Assembly (NCBI GenBank): GCA_902518835.1
Contig: CABYHH010000003.1
Location: 1-64,000 of the forward strand
Direction of reading: 5' to 3'
DNA: 64,000 nt
Source: an uncultured Pelagibacteraceae bacterium
GTDB taxonomy: Bacteria > Pseudomonadota > Alphaproteobacteria > Pelagibacterales > Pelagibacteraceae
The first letter of the stretch is position 1; each line of letters begins with the position of its first letter. Below, one piece after another: positions 1 through 9,416 of the stretch. Under the pieces are notes generated by a model. It had not been told where the DNA came from. It was given only the letters and a program-made list of their open reading frames with translations, and made no database searches. The position numbers and the translations under genes are program-made.

Positions 1-273
1 AGGGTTATTACCATTTGCTGGCATCGACATTAATTCATTTTCACCCAAAATCCTTGCTACCCTGGTTGTTGGTTGTGCACCCTGACTCAACCAGTATTTA
101 ATTCTTTCGGCTTCTAATCCTATTCTTTCTTTTTTCTCCTTTGGTAATAATGGATTAAAAAAACCTACTTTTTCTATAAATCTTCCGTCTCTAGAAAATC
201 GACTGTCTGCTACAACAACTCTGTAAACAGGTCTCTTTTTTGTACCGCCCCTAGATAATCTTAGTTTTAACAT
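1..273 (-). CDS. rpsP: 30S ribosomal protein S16 (3' end truncated by window edge)
   Basis: Reverse complement reads [42 protein letters not shown]..., the S16 N-terminus; not in ORF track. Confidence 0.95.
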   Translation of the reverse strand, partial: MLKLRLSRGGTKKRPVYRVVVADSRFSRDGRFIEKVGFFNPLLPKEKKERIGLEAERIKYWLSQGAQPTTRVARILGENELMSMPANGNNP

Positions 274-285
274 TTACTCTCCTTT

Positions 286-1644
286 TCATTTTAGCTGGTT
301 AAATAATTCTGGAGGTATTCCTTTATCAGTCATACCCTTCAGATTTCCTTTTGACATCTTCTTCATCATTTCAGACATCATTTTAAATTGTTTCAATAAT
401 TTATTGATAGTGGCTGGGTCAGTCCCTGAACCATTAGCAATTCTTTTTTTTCTAGAACCGTCAATTATTTTTGGGTTATCTCTTTCTTTTTTAGTCATTG
501 ATAAAATTATAGCCTCGTTCTTCGTAATAATACCCTCATCAATTCCAGCAGCATCCATTTGAGATTTAACTTTTGAAACACCTGGCATAAATGACATAAC
601 GCCCTCAATACCTCCCATTTTTTTCATTTGTCTCAGTTGAGTTAAATAATCTTGCATTGAAAACTGTCCTTTTTTAAGATTTTCCTCAGCTTTTTTTATA
701 TTTTCTTCACCTAAATCTTGGGCAGCTTTTTCTACAAGAGATACGATATCTCCCATGCCAAGAATTCTATTTGCAATTCTATCTGGATGAAAAACTTCTA
801 GATTATCAATTTTTTCACCAATACCTAAAAATTTAATTGGAACCTCTGAAACAAATTTCATACTCACAGCAGCCCCACCTCTAGCATCACCGTCTGCTCT
901 TGTTAAAATAATCCCAGATAAATTTACTGTATTCTTAAATTCTTTTGCTACCGATGCTGCTACTTGTCCAGTAAGTGAGTCAGCGACTAAAAAGGTCTCT
1001 GCAGGTTTAATACTACTTTCGATTTGTCTAATTTCACTCATCATCTGCAAATCAATTTGTGTTCTACCAGCAGTATCAAATAAGATAATATCAGTACCAT
1101 TTAAATTGGCTGCACTAATTGCTCTTTGACAAATATCAGTTGGTTGTTGACCTTCAATTATTGGAAGAGTTAAAATATTATTTTGTTCGCCTAAAGATTT
1201 TAATTGCTCTTGAGCAGCTGGTCTATAGATATCTAAGCTGACCATCATTACTTTCTTTTTTTTTGTGTTTTCTAAATATCTTGCAAGTTTAGCAGTTGTG
1301 GTAGTTTTACCAGAACCTTGTAACCCAACTAACATCATTGGTACAGGTGGAATAGCATTCAGATTTACATCGTTATTTTTTTCACCTAAAAGATTAACTA
1401 ATTCATCATAAACAATCTTGACTACCATGTCCCCAGGTGATGTTGATCTAATAATTTCTTGACCCAAGGCTTTTGGTTTAACTTTTCCGATAAAATCTTT
1501 AGCAACTTCAAGAGAGACATCAGCCTCTAGTAAAGCTTGTCTTATACCTCTTAACCCTTCATCAACTTGATTTTCATCAAGTGATGGGGCCTTTTTTAAA
1601 GAGGAAAAAACTTCCTCGAATTTATTTGTTAAATTTTCAAACAT
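286..1644 (-). CDS. ffh: Signal recognition particle protein Ffh/SRP54
   Basis: GLQGSGKTTTTAKLA P-loop, DTAGR, Met-rich C-terminus; start MFENLTNKF preferred over the ORF-track start at 1671. Confidence 0.96.
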   Translation of the reverse strand: MFENLTNKFEEVFSSLKKAPSLDENQVDEGLRGIRQALLEADVSLEVAKDFIGKVKPKALGQEIIRSTSPGDMVVKIVYDELVNLLGEKNNDVNLNAIPPVPMMLVGLQGSGKTTTTAKLARYLENTKKKKVMMVSLDIYRPAAQEQLKSLGEQNNILTLPIIEGQQPTDICQRAISAANLNGTDIILFDTAGRTQIDLQMMSEIRQIESSIKPAETFLVADSLTGQVAASVAKEFKNTVNLSGIILTRADGDARGGAAVSMKFVSEVPIKFLGIGEKIDNLEVFHPDRIANRILGMGDIVSLVEKAAQDLGEENIKKAEENLKKGQFSMQDYLTQLRQMKKMGGIEGVMSFMPGVSKVKSQMDAAGIDEGIITKNEAIILSMTKKERDNPKIIDGSRKKRIANGSGTDPATINKLLKQFKMMSEMMKKMSKGNLKGMTDKGIPPELFNQLK

Positions 1645-1668
1645 ATTTATTACACACAGCAGCAATCG

Positions 1669-1745
1669 CACTAGTGGGCGAACCCTCGCTGACTAGTGTC
1701 GATCTCTTTGTTTCCAAAGACACCGCAAATTTAATGTTTTTGCGG
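1669..1745 (-). ncRNA. Structured 5' leader of ffh (three consecutive hairpins)
   Basis: Minus strand: CCGCAAA/TTTGCGG, TCTTTG-GAAA-CAAAGA (GNRA-type loop), and CACTAGT/ACTAGTG enclosing GCGA-GGGT-TCGC; directly upstream of the ffh ATG. Confidence 0.65.
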
Positions 1746-1804
1746 AAACTGCCACAAACTATAATAGAGGTTCAAAAAGTCAATAAATAAGTTAATAACT
1801 ATAT

Positions 1805-2629
1805 ATGGACTTCAAAGCTTTTAAAATGGATGGATTAGGTAATGACTTTGTAATTATCGATAATAGACAAAAAATTACCAATTTAACAAAGGATCAAATA
1901 ATTAAAATTTGTGATAGAAATTTTATCGGCTGTGATCAGCTAATATTCATTGATCCTGATAGTTTTGCAGATGCAAGTTTAAGATTTTTTAATTCAGATG
2001 GAGGGGAGTCTGGAGCGTGTGGAAATGGAACGAGATGTGTTGCAGACTTAATTTCAAAAGAGAAAAATAGCAAATCTATAATTTTGAATACACTATCTGG
2101 AAAATTAAAATCTCAAATATTAGAAAAAAAAATTGTTATAACTGAAATTGGTAAAGCAAAGTTAAAATGGAACGAAATACCCTTATCAAAAGAAATAGAT
2201 ACAAAAAATTTGAATATCAAAATTGTTGACACAAATAATAATGAACATTTAGGCGGCACAGCAATTAATGTTGGTAATCCACATATTATTTTTTTTGTAA
2301 AAAAGATTGAAAATTTTGATATAGAAAAAATTGGTCCTGAGATAGAACATCATGAAATTTTCCCAGAAAAATGCAACGTAACAATTGCACAGATTATTTA
2401 TAAAAATTTGATAAAAGTGAAAGTATGGGAAAGAGGAGCTGGTCTTACTAAAGCATGTGGAACCGCAGCATGTGCCACCGCATATGCCGGTAAATTAAAT
2501 AGTCTTACAGGAAATAAAACTGACATAGAGTTTTCAACCGGAAAATTGTCAATTTTTATAGATGAAAAAAATTCTATTCATATGAAAGGACCTGTTTCAG
2601 ATATTAAAGAAATTAATATAAAATTATAA
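1805..2629 (+). CDS. dapF: Diaminopimelate epimerase
   Basis: MDGLGNDFVIIDNR, GACGNGTRC, ACGTAACAT active-site motifs. Confidence 0.96.
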   Translation: MDFKAFKMDGLGNDFVIIDNRQKITNLTKDQIIKICDRNFIGCDQLIFIDPDSFADASLRFFNSDGGESGACGNGTRCVADLISKEKNSKSIILNTLSGKLKSQILEKKIVITEIGKAKLKWNEIPLSKEIDTKNLNIKIVDTNNNEHLGGTAINVGNPHIIFFVKKIENFDIEKIGPEIEHHEIFPEKCNVTIAQIIYKNLIKVKVWERGAGLTKACGTAACATAYAGKLNSLTGNKTDIEFSTGKLSIFIDEKNSIHMKGPVSDIKEINIKL

Positions 2630-3546
2630 TGGGCATATTTGATAAATTTAAAATCGGATTTAAAAAAAGTGCATCAGCGTTCACATCTGGACTTAAGGAA
2701 ATAATCGTTAAAAAAGAAATTAACGATGAAAATTTAAATAGAATTGAAGAATTTTTAATTCAATCAGATGTGGGAGTTGAAGCTGCCTCTGAAATAAAAG
2801 AGATAATTTCTAGAAAAAAAATTGATCCAAATAAAGACTTATCTAAAGAGATAAACTTTATTTTAAAAGAATATATAATTTCTTTGATGAAACCTTTAGA
2901 AAATAACTCTTTTTTTGAAAAAAAAGAAAAGCTTAATGCAATTTTAATTTCTGGAGTTAACGGTGTTGGTAAAACAACAACTATTGGTAAAATAGGAAAG
3001 ATATTGAAGACTAACGGCAATAAAGTTATGTTTGCAGCTTCAGATACTTTTCGTGCTGCTGCAATTGAACAATTAGAAAATTGGGCAAATAAAATAGATG
3101 TTAAAATCGTGAAATCATCTCAAGGGGCTGATTCAGCCTCAGTTGCTTTTAAGGCTGTAGATGAAGCTATTAAGAATGATTTTAATCAAGTCTTAATAGA
3201 CACAGCAGGAAGACTTCAAAATAAAAAAAATTTAATGGAAGAATATAAAAAAATAGCTAATGTTACAAAAAAAATAGATCCCAATGCACCTCATGATGTT
3301 ATTTTAGTTTTGGATGCAACATCAGGACAAAATATCATCAATCAAGTTGAAGAATTTAATAAAATCATTGCGATAACAGGTATTGTGATGACAAAATTAG
3401 ATGGTACTGCAAAAGGGGGTATCCTTTTAGCTTTAGCAAAAAGATATAAAATTCCTATTATTGCATTAGGCTTAGGTGAAAAAGCAGATGACCTAGAATT
3501 ATTTGAAGCAGATAAATTTGCTAATGCTTTTACTCAATTTAATTAA
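2629..3546 (+). CDS. ftsY: Signal recognition particle receptor FtsY
   Basis: GVNGVGKTTTIGKI, DTAGRLQNK, TKLDGTAKGG motifs. Confidence 0.96.
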   Translation: MGIFDKFKIGFKKSASAFTSGLKEIIVKKEINDENLNRIEEFLIQSDVGVEAASEIKEIISRKKIDPNKDLSKEINFILKEYIISLMKPLENNSFFEKKEKLNAILISGVNGVGKTTTIGKIGKILKTNGNKVMFAASDTFRAAAIEQLENWANKIDVKIVKSSQGADSASVAFKAVDEAIKNDFNQVLIDTAGRLQNKKNLMEEYKKIANVTKKIDPNAPHDVILVLDATSGQNIINQVEEFNKIIAITGIVMTKLDGTAKGGILLALAKRYKIPIIALGLGEKADDLELFEADKFANAFTQFN

Positions 3547-4102
3547 GTAAATTACTAGAGATCAAAGGTTTATAGATATTACATTTATAATTATCATCAA
3601 ATTTATAATGTCCACAATCTTTAGAAAATGACGAGATTATAAAGTCAAACTTACCATTAGTAGGGTAGAGTTCTAATTTTTTATTTATGATATCATATTT
3701 AAAATTGGCATTTAAACTCTTTACAGCACTAATCATTACTAGTGTTTTGTCATCTTTCAATAAATAATATGCAAAATCATCAGGAAAAACAGGAAAATCG
3801 TATTCCTGTAAAAAATATTTGGCTTGAGAAGGAAACCAATCATATGAAATTAAAGGAGAAGAGGATTTTGTTGAATAATTATAAATATAAAGATCTTTTG
3901 GATAGTCATTTATATAGTTCTGATTCTCACCTCTAGCCAGGATAGATTTTTCTCTACCTTTAAAATATAAACTAAAATCTTTATTATGTGAGTCCATTTG
4001 ATCGATATAAAATAAATCATCTGGTTGAAAATATTTATCTTGTGAATAAACGTCGACCGTAAAAATAAAGAATGAAATTAATAATAAAGATACTTTTTTC
4101 AT
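3539..4102 (-). CDS. Secreted hypothetical protein
   Basis: ORF with N-terminal signal peptide (MKKVSLLLISFFIFTVDVYS); convergent overlap with ftsY. Confidence 0.7.
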   Translation of the reverse strand: MKKVSLLLISFFIFTVDVYSQDKYFQPDDLFYIDQMDSHNKDFSLYFKGREKSILARGENQNYINDYPKDLYIYNYSTKSSSPLISYDWFPSQAKYFLQEYDFPVFPDDFAYYLLKDDKTLVMISAVKSLNANFKYDIINKKLELYPTNGKFDFIISSFSKDCGHYKFDDNYKCNIYKPLISSNLLN

Positions 4103-4151
4103 TATCTAACTTTAAGATTAAATTCTGAAGTATATTTGTTGAGATTATGGC

Positions 4152-4970
4152 TTAATTTAAACTTCTTAAAAAGGAATTAAGAGCTTTAATGAGGTTTTCA
4201 TCAAATTCCATCATATGATTGTCATGTTTTGTAAAATAAGAATATTTTGGCTTATTTGCTATATCATGCATTTCTCTTCCCATAAAAAATGGAACTATCT
4301 GGTCAGCCTCACCGTGCATTATTAAAACTGGAACATTTATATTTTTGATCTTGCTTTTGTTATTATACTTATCTTTCAATAATAAACTGACAGGTATGTA
4401 TGGATAAAATACTTTAGCTGCATCAATCATAGAAGTGAAAGGAGTTTCTAGTATAACACCAGCGAAATTTCTGTTTTGTGACAAGTGAGTTGCAACACCA
4501 GTTCCTAATGACTCACCATAAATAACAATATTCTCCTCCTTAACACCTTGGCTAAGCAACCAGTTTATTGCACTTCTTCCATCTTCATAAAGTCCTTGCT
4601 CAGACGGTTTTCCTTTATTTCCACTAAATCCTCTCCAGGCAATTATCAAAAAGTTAATATCCATTTTACGAAAATGATTTAATTTATAAATTCTATTTTC
4701 AAGAGAACCAGCATTTCCATGAAAAAATAAGATTGTTTTATATTTTTGTAAATCTTTTTTGTGGTACCAACCTAATAATTCAATATCATCTTTTGTATAA
4801 ATTTTTACTTTTTCAATTGAAACTGATATCTGATCATTAGAATAATTATTTTCATTTGGGTGATACAATAAATTTCTCTGATAAAAATATAAAAAAACTA
4901 ATATTAAAAAATAAACTAAAATAATTATTTGAAAAAATAATAACAAATTGTACCTAAGTTTTTTTAACAT
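4152..4970 (-). CDS. Alpha/beta hydrolase (BEM46/ABHD-like), membrane anchored
   Basis: FFHGNAGS, GESLGTGVA nucleophile elbow, HGEADQIVP, HDNHM. Confidence 0.88.
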   Translation of the reverse strand: MLKKLRYNLLLFFQIIILVYFLILVFLYFYQRNLLYHPNENNYSNDQISVSIEKVKIYTKDDIELLGWYHKKDLQKYKTILFFHGNAGSLENRIYKLNHFRKMDINFLIIAWRGFSGNKGKPSEQGLYEDGRSAINWLLSQGVKEENIVIYGESLGTGVATHLSQNRNFAGVILETPFTSMIDAAKVFYPYIPVSLLLKDKYNNKSKIKNINVPVLIMHGEADQIVPFFMGREMHDIANKPKYSYFTKHDNHMMEFDENLIKALNSFLRSLN

Positions 4971-5859
4971 TTTTTTTCTTTGCTAAGTATATGCCAAAAA
5001 ATACTAAAATCGTTCCAATGAAATGATAATTTTCAAATTTTTCATCGAATAAAAAATAGCCATAAATAGCTCCATAAACTGTGAAAACATAAAGCGTGAA
5101 TCCTGTTAAGGATGCACCTAGCTTCTTTTGAGCAACAGTATAAAGCGTGAATGCAATTATTCCTGGTGAGATGGCAGCAAATATTACCCATAAATAAAAT
5201 TCGGGCATAAAAGTAGTCTGTTTGTAAAATATTTCTTCACAAATGTAAAAAGGCAATAAACTTATTGCGCCAAAAAACGATATTAAAGTAAATCTCTCTA
5301 AAATTTTAAGTTTAGTATCCCAATAAAACAAATAAATCGAATACAAAGCCCAACCAATTGCAGCAGCCAACATCCATAAATCCCCAATAGTAAATTGTAA
5401 ATTAACTAATAAGTTTAAATTACCCTTTATTATAATTGTAAAAACACCAATTAAGCATGCAATCAGTCCAATTACCTTGGTAAAATTAATTTTCTCATTA
5501 AAAAAAAAGTATGAAATCAAAATAATAAATACTGGTGATGATGTATAAATAATTCCCATATTTATAACTGTTGTAGTTTCACCAGCTAAAAATGGAAAAG
5601 CTCCACAAACACCACATCCCATTGAACCTAAAAAAAATAATCTTTTATATTCTTTTTTAATAAAATAAAATTTTTTTTTTAAAGTTAAATAGGTAAAAGG
5701 TAATAATATGAAAAAAACTAATGTCCATCGCCAAAAAGCTAACGATATTGGGGGTACAAACTCAACTCCACCTCTTGCTACAACGAGGTTGCTAGCCATA
5801 AAAATTGGCTGGATAAATAACAGTGAAAATGAAAAAAAATTTTTTTTCAAATTATTCAA
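4954..5859 (-). CDS. EamA/DMT family transporter
   Basis: Ten hydrophobic segments, ARGGVEFVPPISLAFWRW EamA-type N-terminus. Confidence 0.88.
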   Translation of the reverse strand: MNNLKKNFFSFSLLFIQPIFMASNLVVARGGVEFVPPISLAFWRWTLVFFILLPFTYLTLKKKFYFIKKEYKRLFFLGSMGCGVCGAFPFLAGETTTVINMGIIYTSSPVFIILISYFFFNEKINFTKVIGLIACLIGVFTIIIKGNLNLLVNLQFTIGDLWMLAAAIGWALYSIYLFYWDTKLKILERFTLISFFGAISLLPFYICEEIFYKQTTFMPEFYLWVIFAAISPGIIAFTLYTVAQKKLGASLTGFTLYVFTVYGAIYGYFLFDEKFENYHFIGTILVFFGIYLAKKKNVKKT

Positions 5860-5870
5860 TTTGAGGGAAA

Positions 5871-6047
5871 TTAACTTTTATCAAAAAAGGCTTCATAAAT
5901 CATCATTATGATAGCTGCAGCCATTAAAATATAAACTGGCAATACATCAAGAAAACCAATCATCATTGATTTAGTAAGAGTTGTTGCTAAGCCAATTAAA
6001 AAGAAAACAGCAAATGACAAACCTATTATTGTTGTTATTTTATTCAT
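5871..6047 (-). CDS. Small (58 aa) two-TM membrane protein, not in ORF track
   Basis: Reads MNKITTIIGLSFAVFFLIGLATTLTKSMMIGFLDVLPVYILMAAAIIMMIYEAFFDKS* just downstream of the amidase. Confidence 0.6.
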   Translation of the reverse strand: MNKITTIIGLSFAVFFLIGLATTLTKSMMIGFLDVLPVYILMAAAIIMMIYEAFFDKS

Positions 6048-6051
6048 AAAT

Positions 6052-7380
6052 TTATTCCTGACATTCTCCTTCTAACCATTTGGCAACACCTAAAAATCTA
6101 TGATCGTCATATTTATTGCCAATTAATTGAACACCCAATGGTAAATTATTTTCTCCCTCAAGTAAAGGTAGTGAAATACATGGTGTTCCAAGATAAGACC
6201 AAACTTTATTAAATTCAGCTGTGCCAGTGCTTTTCAAGCCTTTAGGAGCAACCCCAGGGCTGGATGGTGATAAAACGCCATGATAATCCTCAAATACTTC
6301 TTCATAGGACTCATAACTTCTTTTCATAAAATCAATTGCCTCAGCATATTCCTTAGCGGTGTACTTATTTCCATTTGAAATAGCATTAAGCATATATTTA
6401 GAAAGTTTTTTTTTAAATTTTTTATAATAAACAGAAAAATTATTAGCTAAATCAGTTTCATGAATAATTTGATGATACTTATGTATATCTTTGAAATACG
6501 ATGGAGTATCGAAGATCTCAATATTTTTTTTAAAAGATTTTATAAAATACTCAAAAGACTCTCTCGATTTTTTATCAATTATTTTCCAATGATCAGTTTT
6601 ATAAAAAATAAATTTAGGCTCGAATAGTGGACCTTTTTTTGTTTCTGATAAAATGTTTTCTGTAGAATAATGGATTGTAGCTGAATCGTATTTATCTTTT
6701 TTAATCAAGATTTTTGCTAGCATAGCCACATCTTCTACTCTACGACCAAACATACCTATTTGGTCTAAATTATAAGATGTTCTCAAAACTCCATTTCTTG
6801 AAATAAGTCCATAACTTGGTTTATAACCAACAACTCCACAATAAGATGCAGGTCTAATTATAGATCCACCTGTTTGGGAACCGATTGAGGCTGGTGCCAT
6901 AAAAGAGGCTACAGAAGCAGCGGAACCACTTGACGAACCACCTGGTGTTCGACTTTTATCATGTGGATTTGTAGTTGGTGGTGGCCCCAAATATGCGAGC
7001 TCTGAAGTTGCAGTTTTGCCCATTACAATTGCACCAGATGAATGAAGTAAATCAACTATTTCAGCATTTTGAGAGTACGATTTACCTTTTCTAATAACAG
7101 TTCCACATTCAGTTGGCATATCAACAGTTCCAATAATATCTTTAACTGCTATCGGTACTCCGTGAAGAAGCCCTGTTGGTTTGCCTGCTCTTCTATTTTC
7201 ATCTGCTTCAGTTGCCTTTTCTAATAAAACCTTTTTATCAAAATGTGCCCAGGCTTTTATATCTTTATCAAACTTTTTTATTCTCTCTATGTATGTTTCA
7301 CAAACTTCAACTGATGTAAGTTGACCGCTCTTTATTTTTTTGGCTAATTCTTCTAAACTTAAAGAGAATATGTCTGTCAT
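6052..7380 (-). CDS. Amidase signature family protein
   Basis: GVPIAVKDI, TPGGSSSGSAA, SIGSQTGGSIIRPA Ser-cisSer-Lys motifs. Confidence 0.93.
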   Translation of the reverse strand: MTDIFSLSLEELAKKIKSGQLTSVEVCETYIERIKKFDKDIKAWAHFDKKVLLEKATEADENRRAGKPTGLLHGVPIAVKDIIGTVDMPTECGTVIRKGKSYSQNAEIVDLLHSSGAIVMGKTATSELAYLGPPPTTNPHDKSRTPGGSSSGSAASVASFMAPASIGSQTGGSIIRPASYCGVVGYKPSYGLISRNGVLRTSYNLDQIGMFGRRVEDVAMLAKILIKKDKYDSATIHYSTENILSETKKGPLFEPKFIFYKTDHWKIIDKKSRESFEYFIKSFKKNIEIFDTPSYFKDIHKYHQIIHETDLANNFSVYYKKFKKKLSKYMLNAISNGNKYTAKEYAEAIDFMKRSYESYEEVFEDYHGVLSPSSPGVAPKGLKSTGTAEFNKVWSYLGTPCISLPLLEGENNLPLGVQLIGNKYDDHRFLGVAKWLEGECQE

Positions 7381-7386
7381 TCAAAA

Positions 7387-8748
7387 TTAGTTAGCAAATA
7401 AAGTCTCAGGCAACCAAAGTGCTATACCTGGGAACAAATACATTAAAACCATTGCTAAAATTACAATTCCCAAAAATGGCATTATACCACTAAATATTTG
7501 CATTAATTCTACATTTCTTGATTGTACACCTTTTAAATAGTAGGCAGACATTGCCATCGGTGGGGTTAAAAATGAAGTTTGCAAGTTTAATGCTATCAAC
7601 ATTGCAAAGAAATATGGATTTACCCCAAAGAATTCAACCAGTGGTAAAAAGATTGGAACAAAAATAATTAAAATTTCTGTCCATTCTAGGGGCCATCCTA
7701 ATAAAAAAATAATTATTTGGGTTATTACTAAAAACTGCCAAGGTTGAAGATTTAAAGATTTAAAGAAATGCTCAAACACTTCATGACCACCTAAATAAGA
7801 AAAAACAGAGGCGAAAGTCCAAGAACCGATAAACAACCACATAATCATAGCTGTTGTTTTAGCTGTTAAAAATACTGACTCTTTAAAATTCTTCCATTTT
7901 AAAGTTTTATAGAAATAAGAAAGAACTAAAGCTCCAAAAGCACCAACAGCAGCGGCCTCTGCCGGTGTGGCAATACCCGCAAGTATTGTCCCTAGAACCA
8001 AAATAATAAGTGAAAATAATGGTAAGAATGAAACTAAAACTTCTTTCATGATTACAGATGGTGGTGGTATCTCTTCTGCAGATGGTTTTGGAGCAATTGA
8101 TGGATTTAACCAAGCCCTAAAAACTGCATAACCTATATACAATCCGGCTAACATCAGTCCTGGAAATATTGCAGCTGCAAATAACCTTAATGGAGATAAT
8201 TGTGCAATAACAGAATAAACAATCAACATAATGCTAGGCGGGATCAATATTCCTAAACAACCACCAGAGCAAATTATTCCAGACGCAAATTTTTTATCAT
8301 ACCCAGCTTTAACCATGGCTGGCCAAGCTAAAAGTCCCATTAAAGTCACAACAGCTCCGATAATACCTGTTGCTGTTGAAAATAAAGTACAAGTAATGAG
8401 TGCAGCAACTGCCATTGAAGCAGGAAGTTTGTGAGAAGCCAATCTAATTGCAAAAAATAGTTTTGCAACAATTCCTGCCCTTTCAACTAAATAGCCCATA
8501 AATAGGAATAGTGGCACGGCGGTTAAGACATTATTATCCATTACTGTATAAGTATTTTGAACAAAGAGCTGGAATATTCTGTTATCAAATAGATGTTCCA
8601 TTTTTGTTGGGTCGAAATAAGCATAATATCCAAAACCTAAACCCATAGCCATTAAAGTAAAAGCAATTGGGAAACCTAATAGAACTGCAAATAAAAATAT
8701 TCCCATCATCAATATTGCAACTTCTGGATTTGTAAGACTAAATAACAT
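7387..8748 (-). CDS. TRAP transporter large permease (DctM family)
   Basis: Multi-TM; CSGGCLGILIPPSIMLIVY and GIATPAEAAAVGAFGAL motifs. Confidence 0.94.
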   Translation of the reverse strand: MLFSLTNPEVAILMMGIFLFAVLLGFPIAFTLMAMGLGFGYYAYFDPTKMEHLFDNRIFQLFVQNTYTVMDNNVLTAVPLFLFMGYLVERAGIVAKLFFAIRLASHKLPASMAVAALITCTLFSTATGIIGAVVTLMGLLAWPAMVKAGYDKKFASGIICSGGCLGILIPPSIMLIVYSVIAQLSPLRLFAAAIFPGLMLAGLYIGYAVFRAWLNPSIAPKPSAEEIPPPSVIMKEVLVSFLPLFSLIILVLGTILAGIATPAEAAAVGAFGALVLSYFYKTLKWKNFKESVFLTAKTTAMIMWLFIGSWTFASVFSYLGGHEVFEHFFKSLNLQPWQFLVITQIIIFLLGWPLEWTEILIIFVPIFLPLVEFFGVNPYFFAMLIALNLQTSFLTPPMAMSAYYLKGVQSRNVELMQIFSGIMPFLGIVILAMVLMYLFPGIALWLPETLFAN

Positions 8749-9328
8749 CTTCAGTATTACCTTTCTGAGACGTTCTCATTAATAATTTTTCTGTTTCCTC
8801 TGCATCTGCAGAATCTCTTTCAGGCCAGTTTCCTGTCTGAATACAAATAATACACCTAAAAACTTCACTCACACCCTGAACAGTTAAAAGTGCACCGGAC
8901 AAAGGTATTAATGATTTTGCCATGTAAATTTGGATTTGAGCTGGACTATTCCAGCTGGTTTCTTTTATTTTCCATGCTAGCGCAGCATACTCATAACCAT
9001 AAAAAGCAAGAGCGATTACTCCTGGAAAAAAGAAAATAAAATACAAAACTAAGTCTATATAAGCCTGGGTCTTTTGAGAGAATAATCTATAAATAACATC
9101 TCCCCTCACATGTGCTTCTGTAGAAAGTGTATAAGCTCCGGCCATCATAAATATAGCACCATACATCTGAAGGCTAAAATCAAAATTCCACAAAGTAGGA
9201 GCATTTAGTGCATAAGCCATAAAGACTTCGTAACAAGTTCCTCCCATTAAAATTACAATACACCAAGAAAAAGCTTTGCCCATTGAAATACTTAATCTAT
9301 CTGCAAATTTAATAAATGATCTCATCAT
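8738..9328 (-). CDS. TRAP transporter small permease (DctQ family)
   Basis: Four TMs; LNAPTLWNFDFS / AHVRGDVIYRLFS; overlaps large permease gene. Confidence 0.9.
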   Translation of the reverse strand: MMRSFIKFADRLSISMGKAFSWCIVILMGGTCYEVFMAYALNAPTLWNFDFSLQMYGAIFMMAGAYTLSTEAHVRGDVIYRLFSQKTQAYIDLVLYFIFFFPGVIALAFYGYEYAALAWKIKETSWNSPAQIQIYMAKSLIPLSGALLTVQGVSEVFRCIICIQTGNWPERDSADAEETEKLLMRTSQKGNTEDVI

Positions 9329-9369
9329 AAATAATGTCTTTTAATGAATTGTGACTAAATAATCAAATA

Positions 9370-9393
9370 AAAAGGGGGCCTAAGCCCCCTTTT
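9370..9393 (-). terminator. Intrinsic terminator/attenuator between TRAP SBP and permease genes
   Basis: Perfect palindrome AAAAGGGGGC-CTAA-GCCCCCTTTT followed by A/T-rich sequence. Confidence 0.75.
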
Positions 9394-9416
9394 AAAATTT
9401 AATATTTAGAAGTTAA

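Noticed and set aside
1581-1790. Plus-strand 69-aa ORF
   Set aside because: Overlaps the ffh start and its hairpin leader on the other strand; composition fits chance read-through, not a protein.
2760-3020. Minus-strand ORF inside ftsY
   Set aside because: Antisense to strong FtsY motifs; typical shadow ORF. The same applies to 7907-8113, 8231-8434, 12485-12703, 14568-14798, 14962-15228, 40689-41087, 42208-42543, 47661-47897, 48634-48900, 51552-51758 and 59297-59512.
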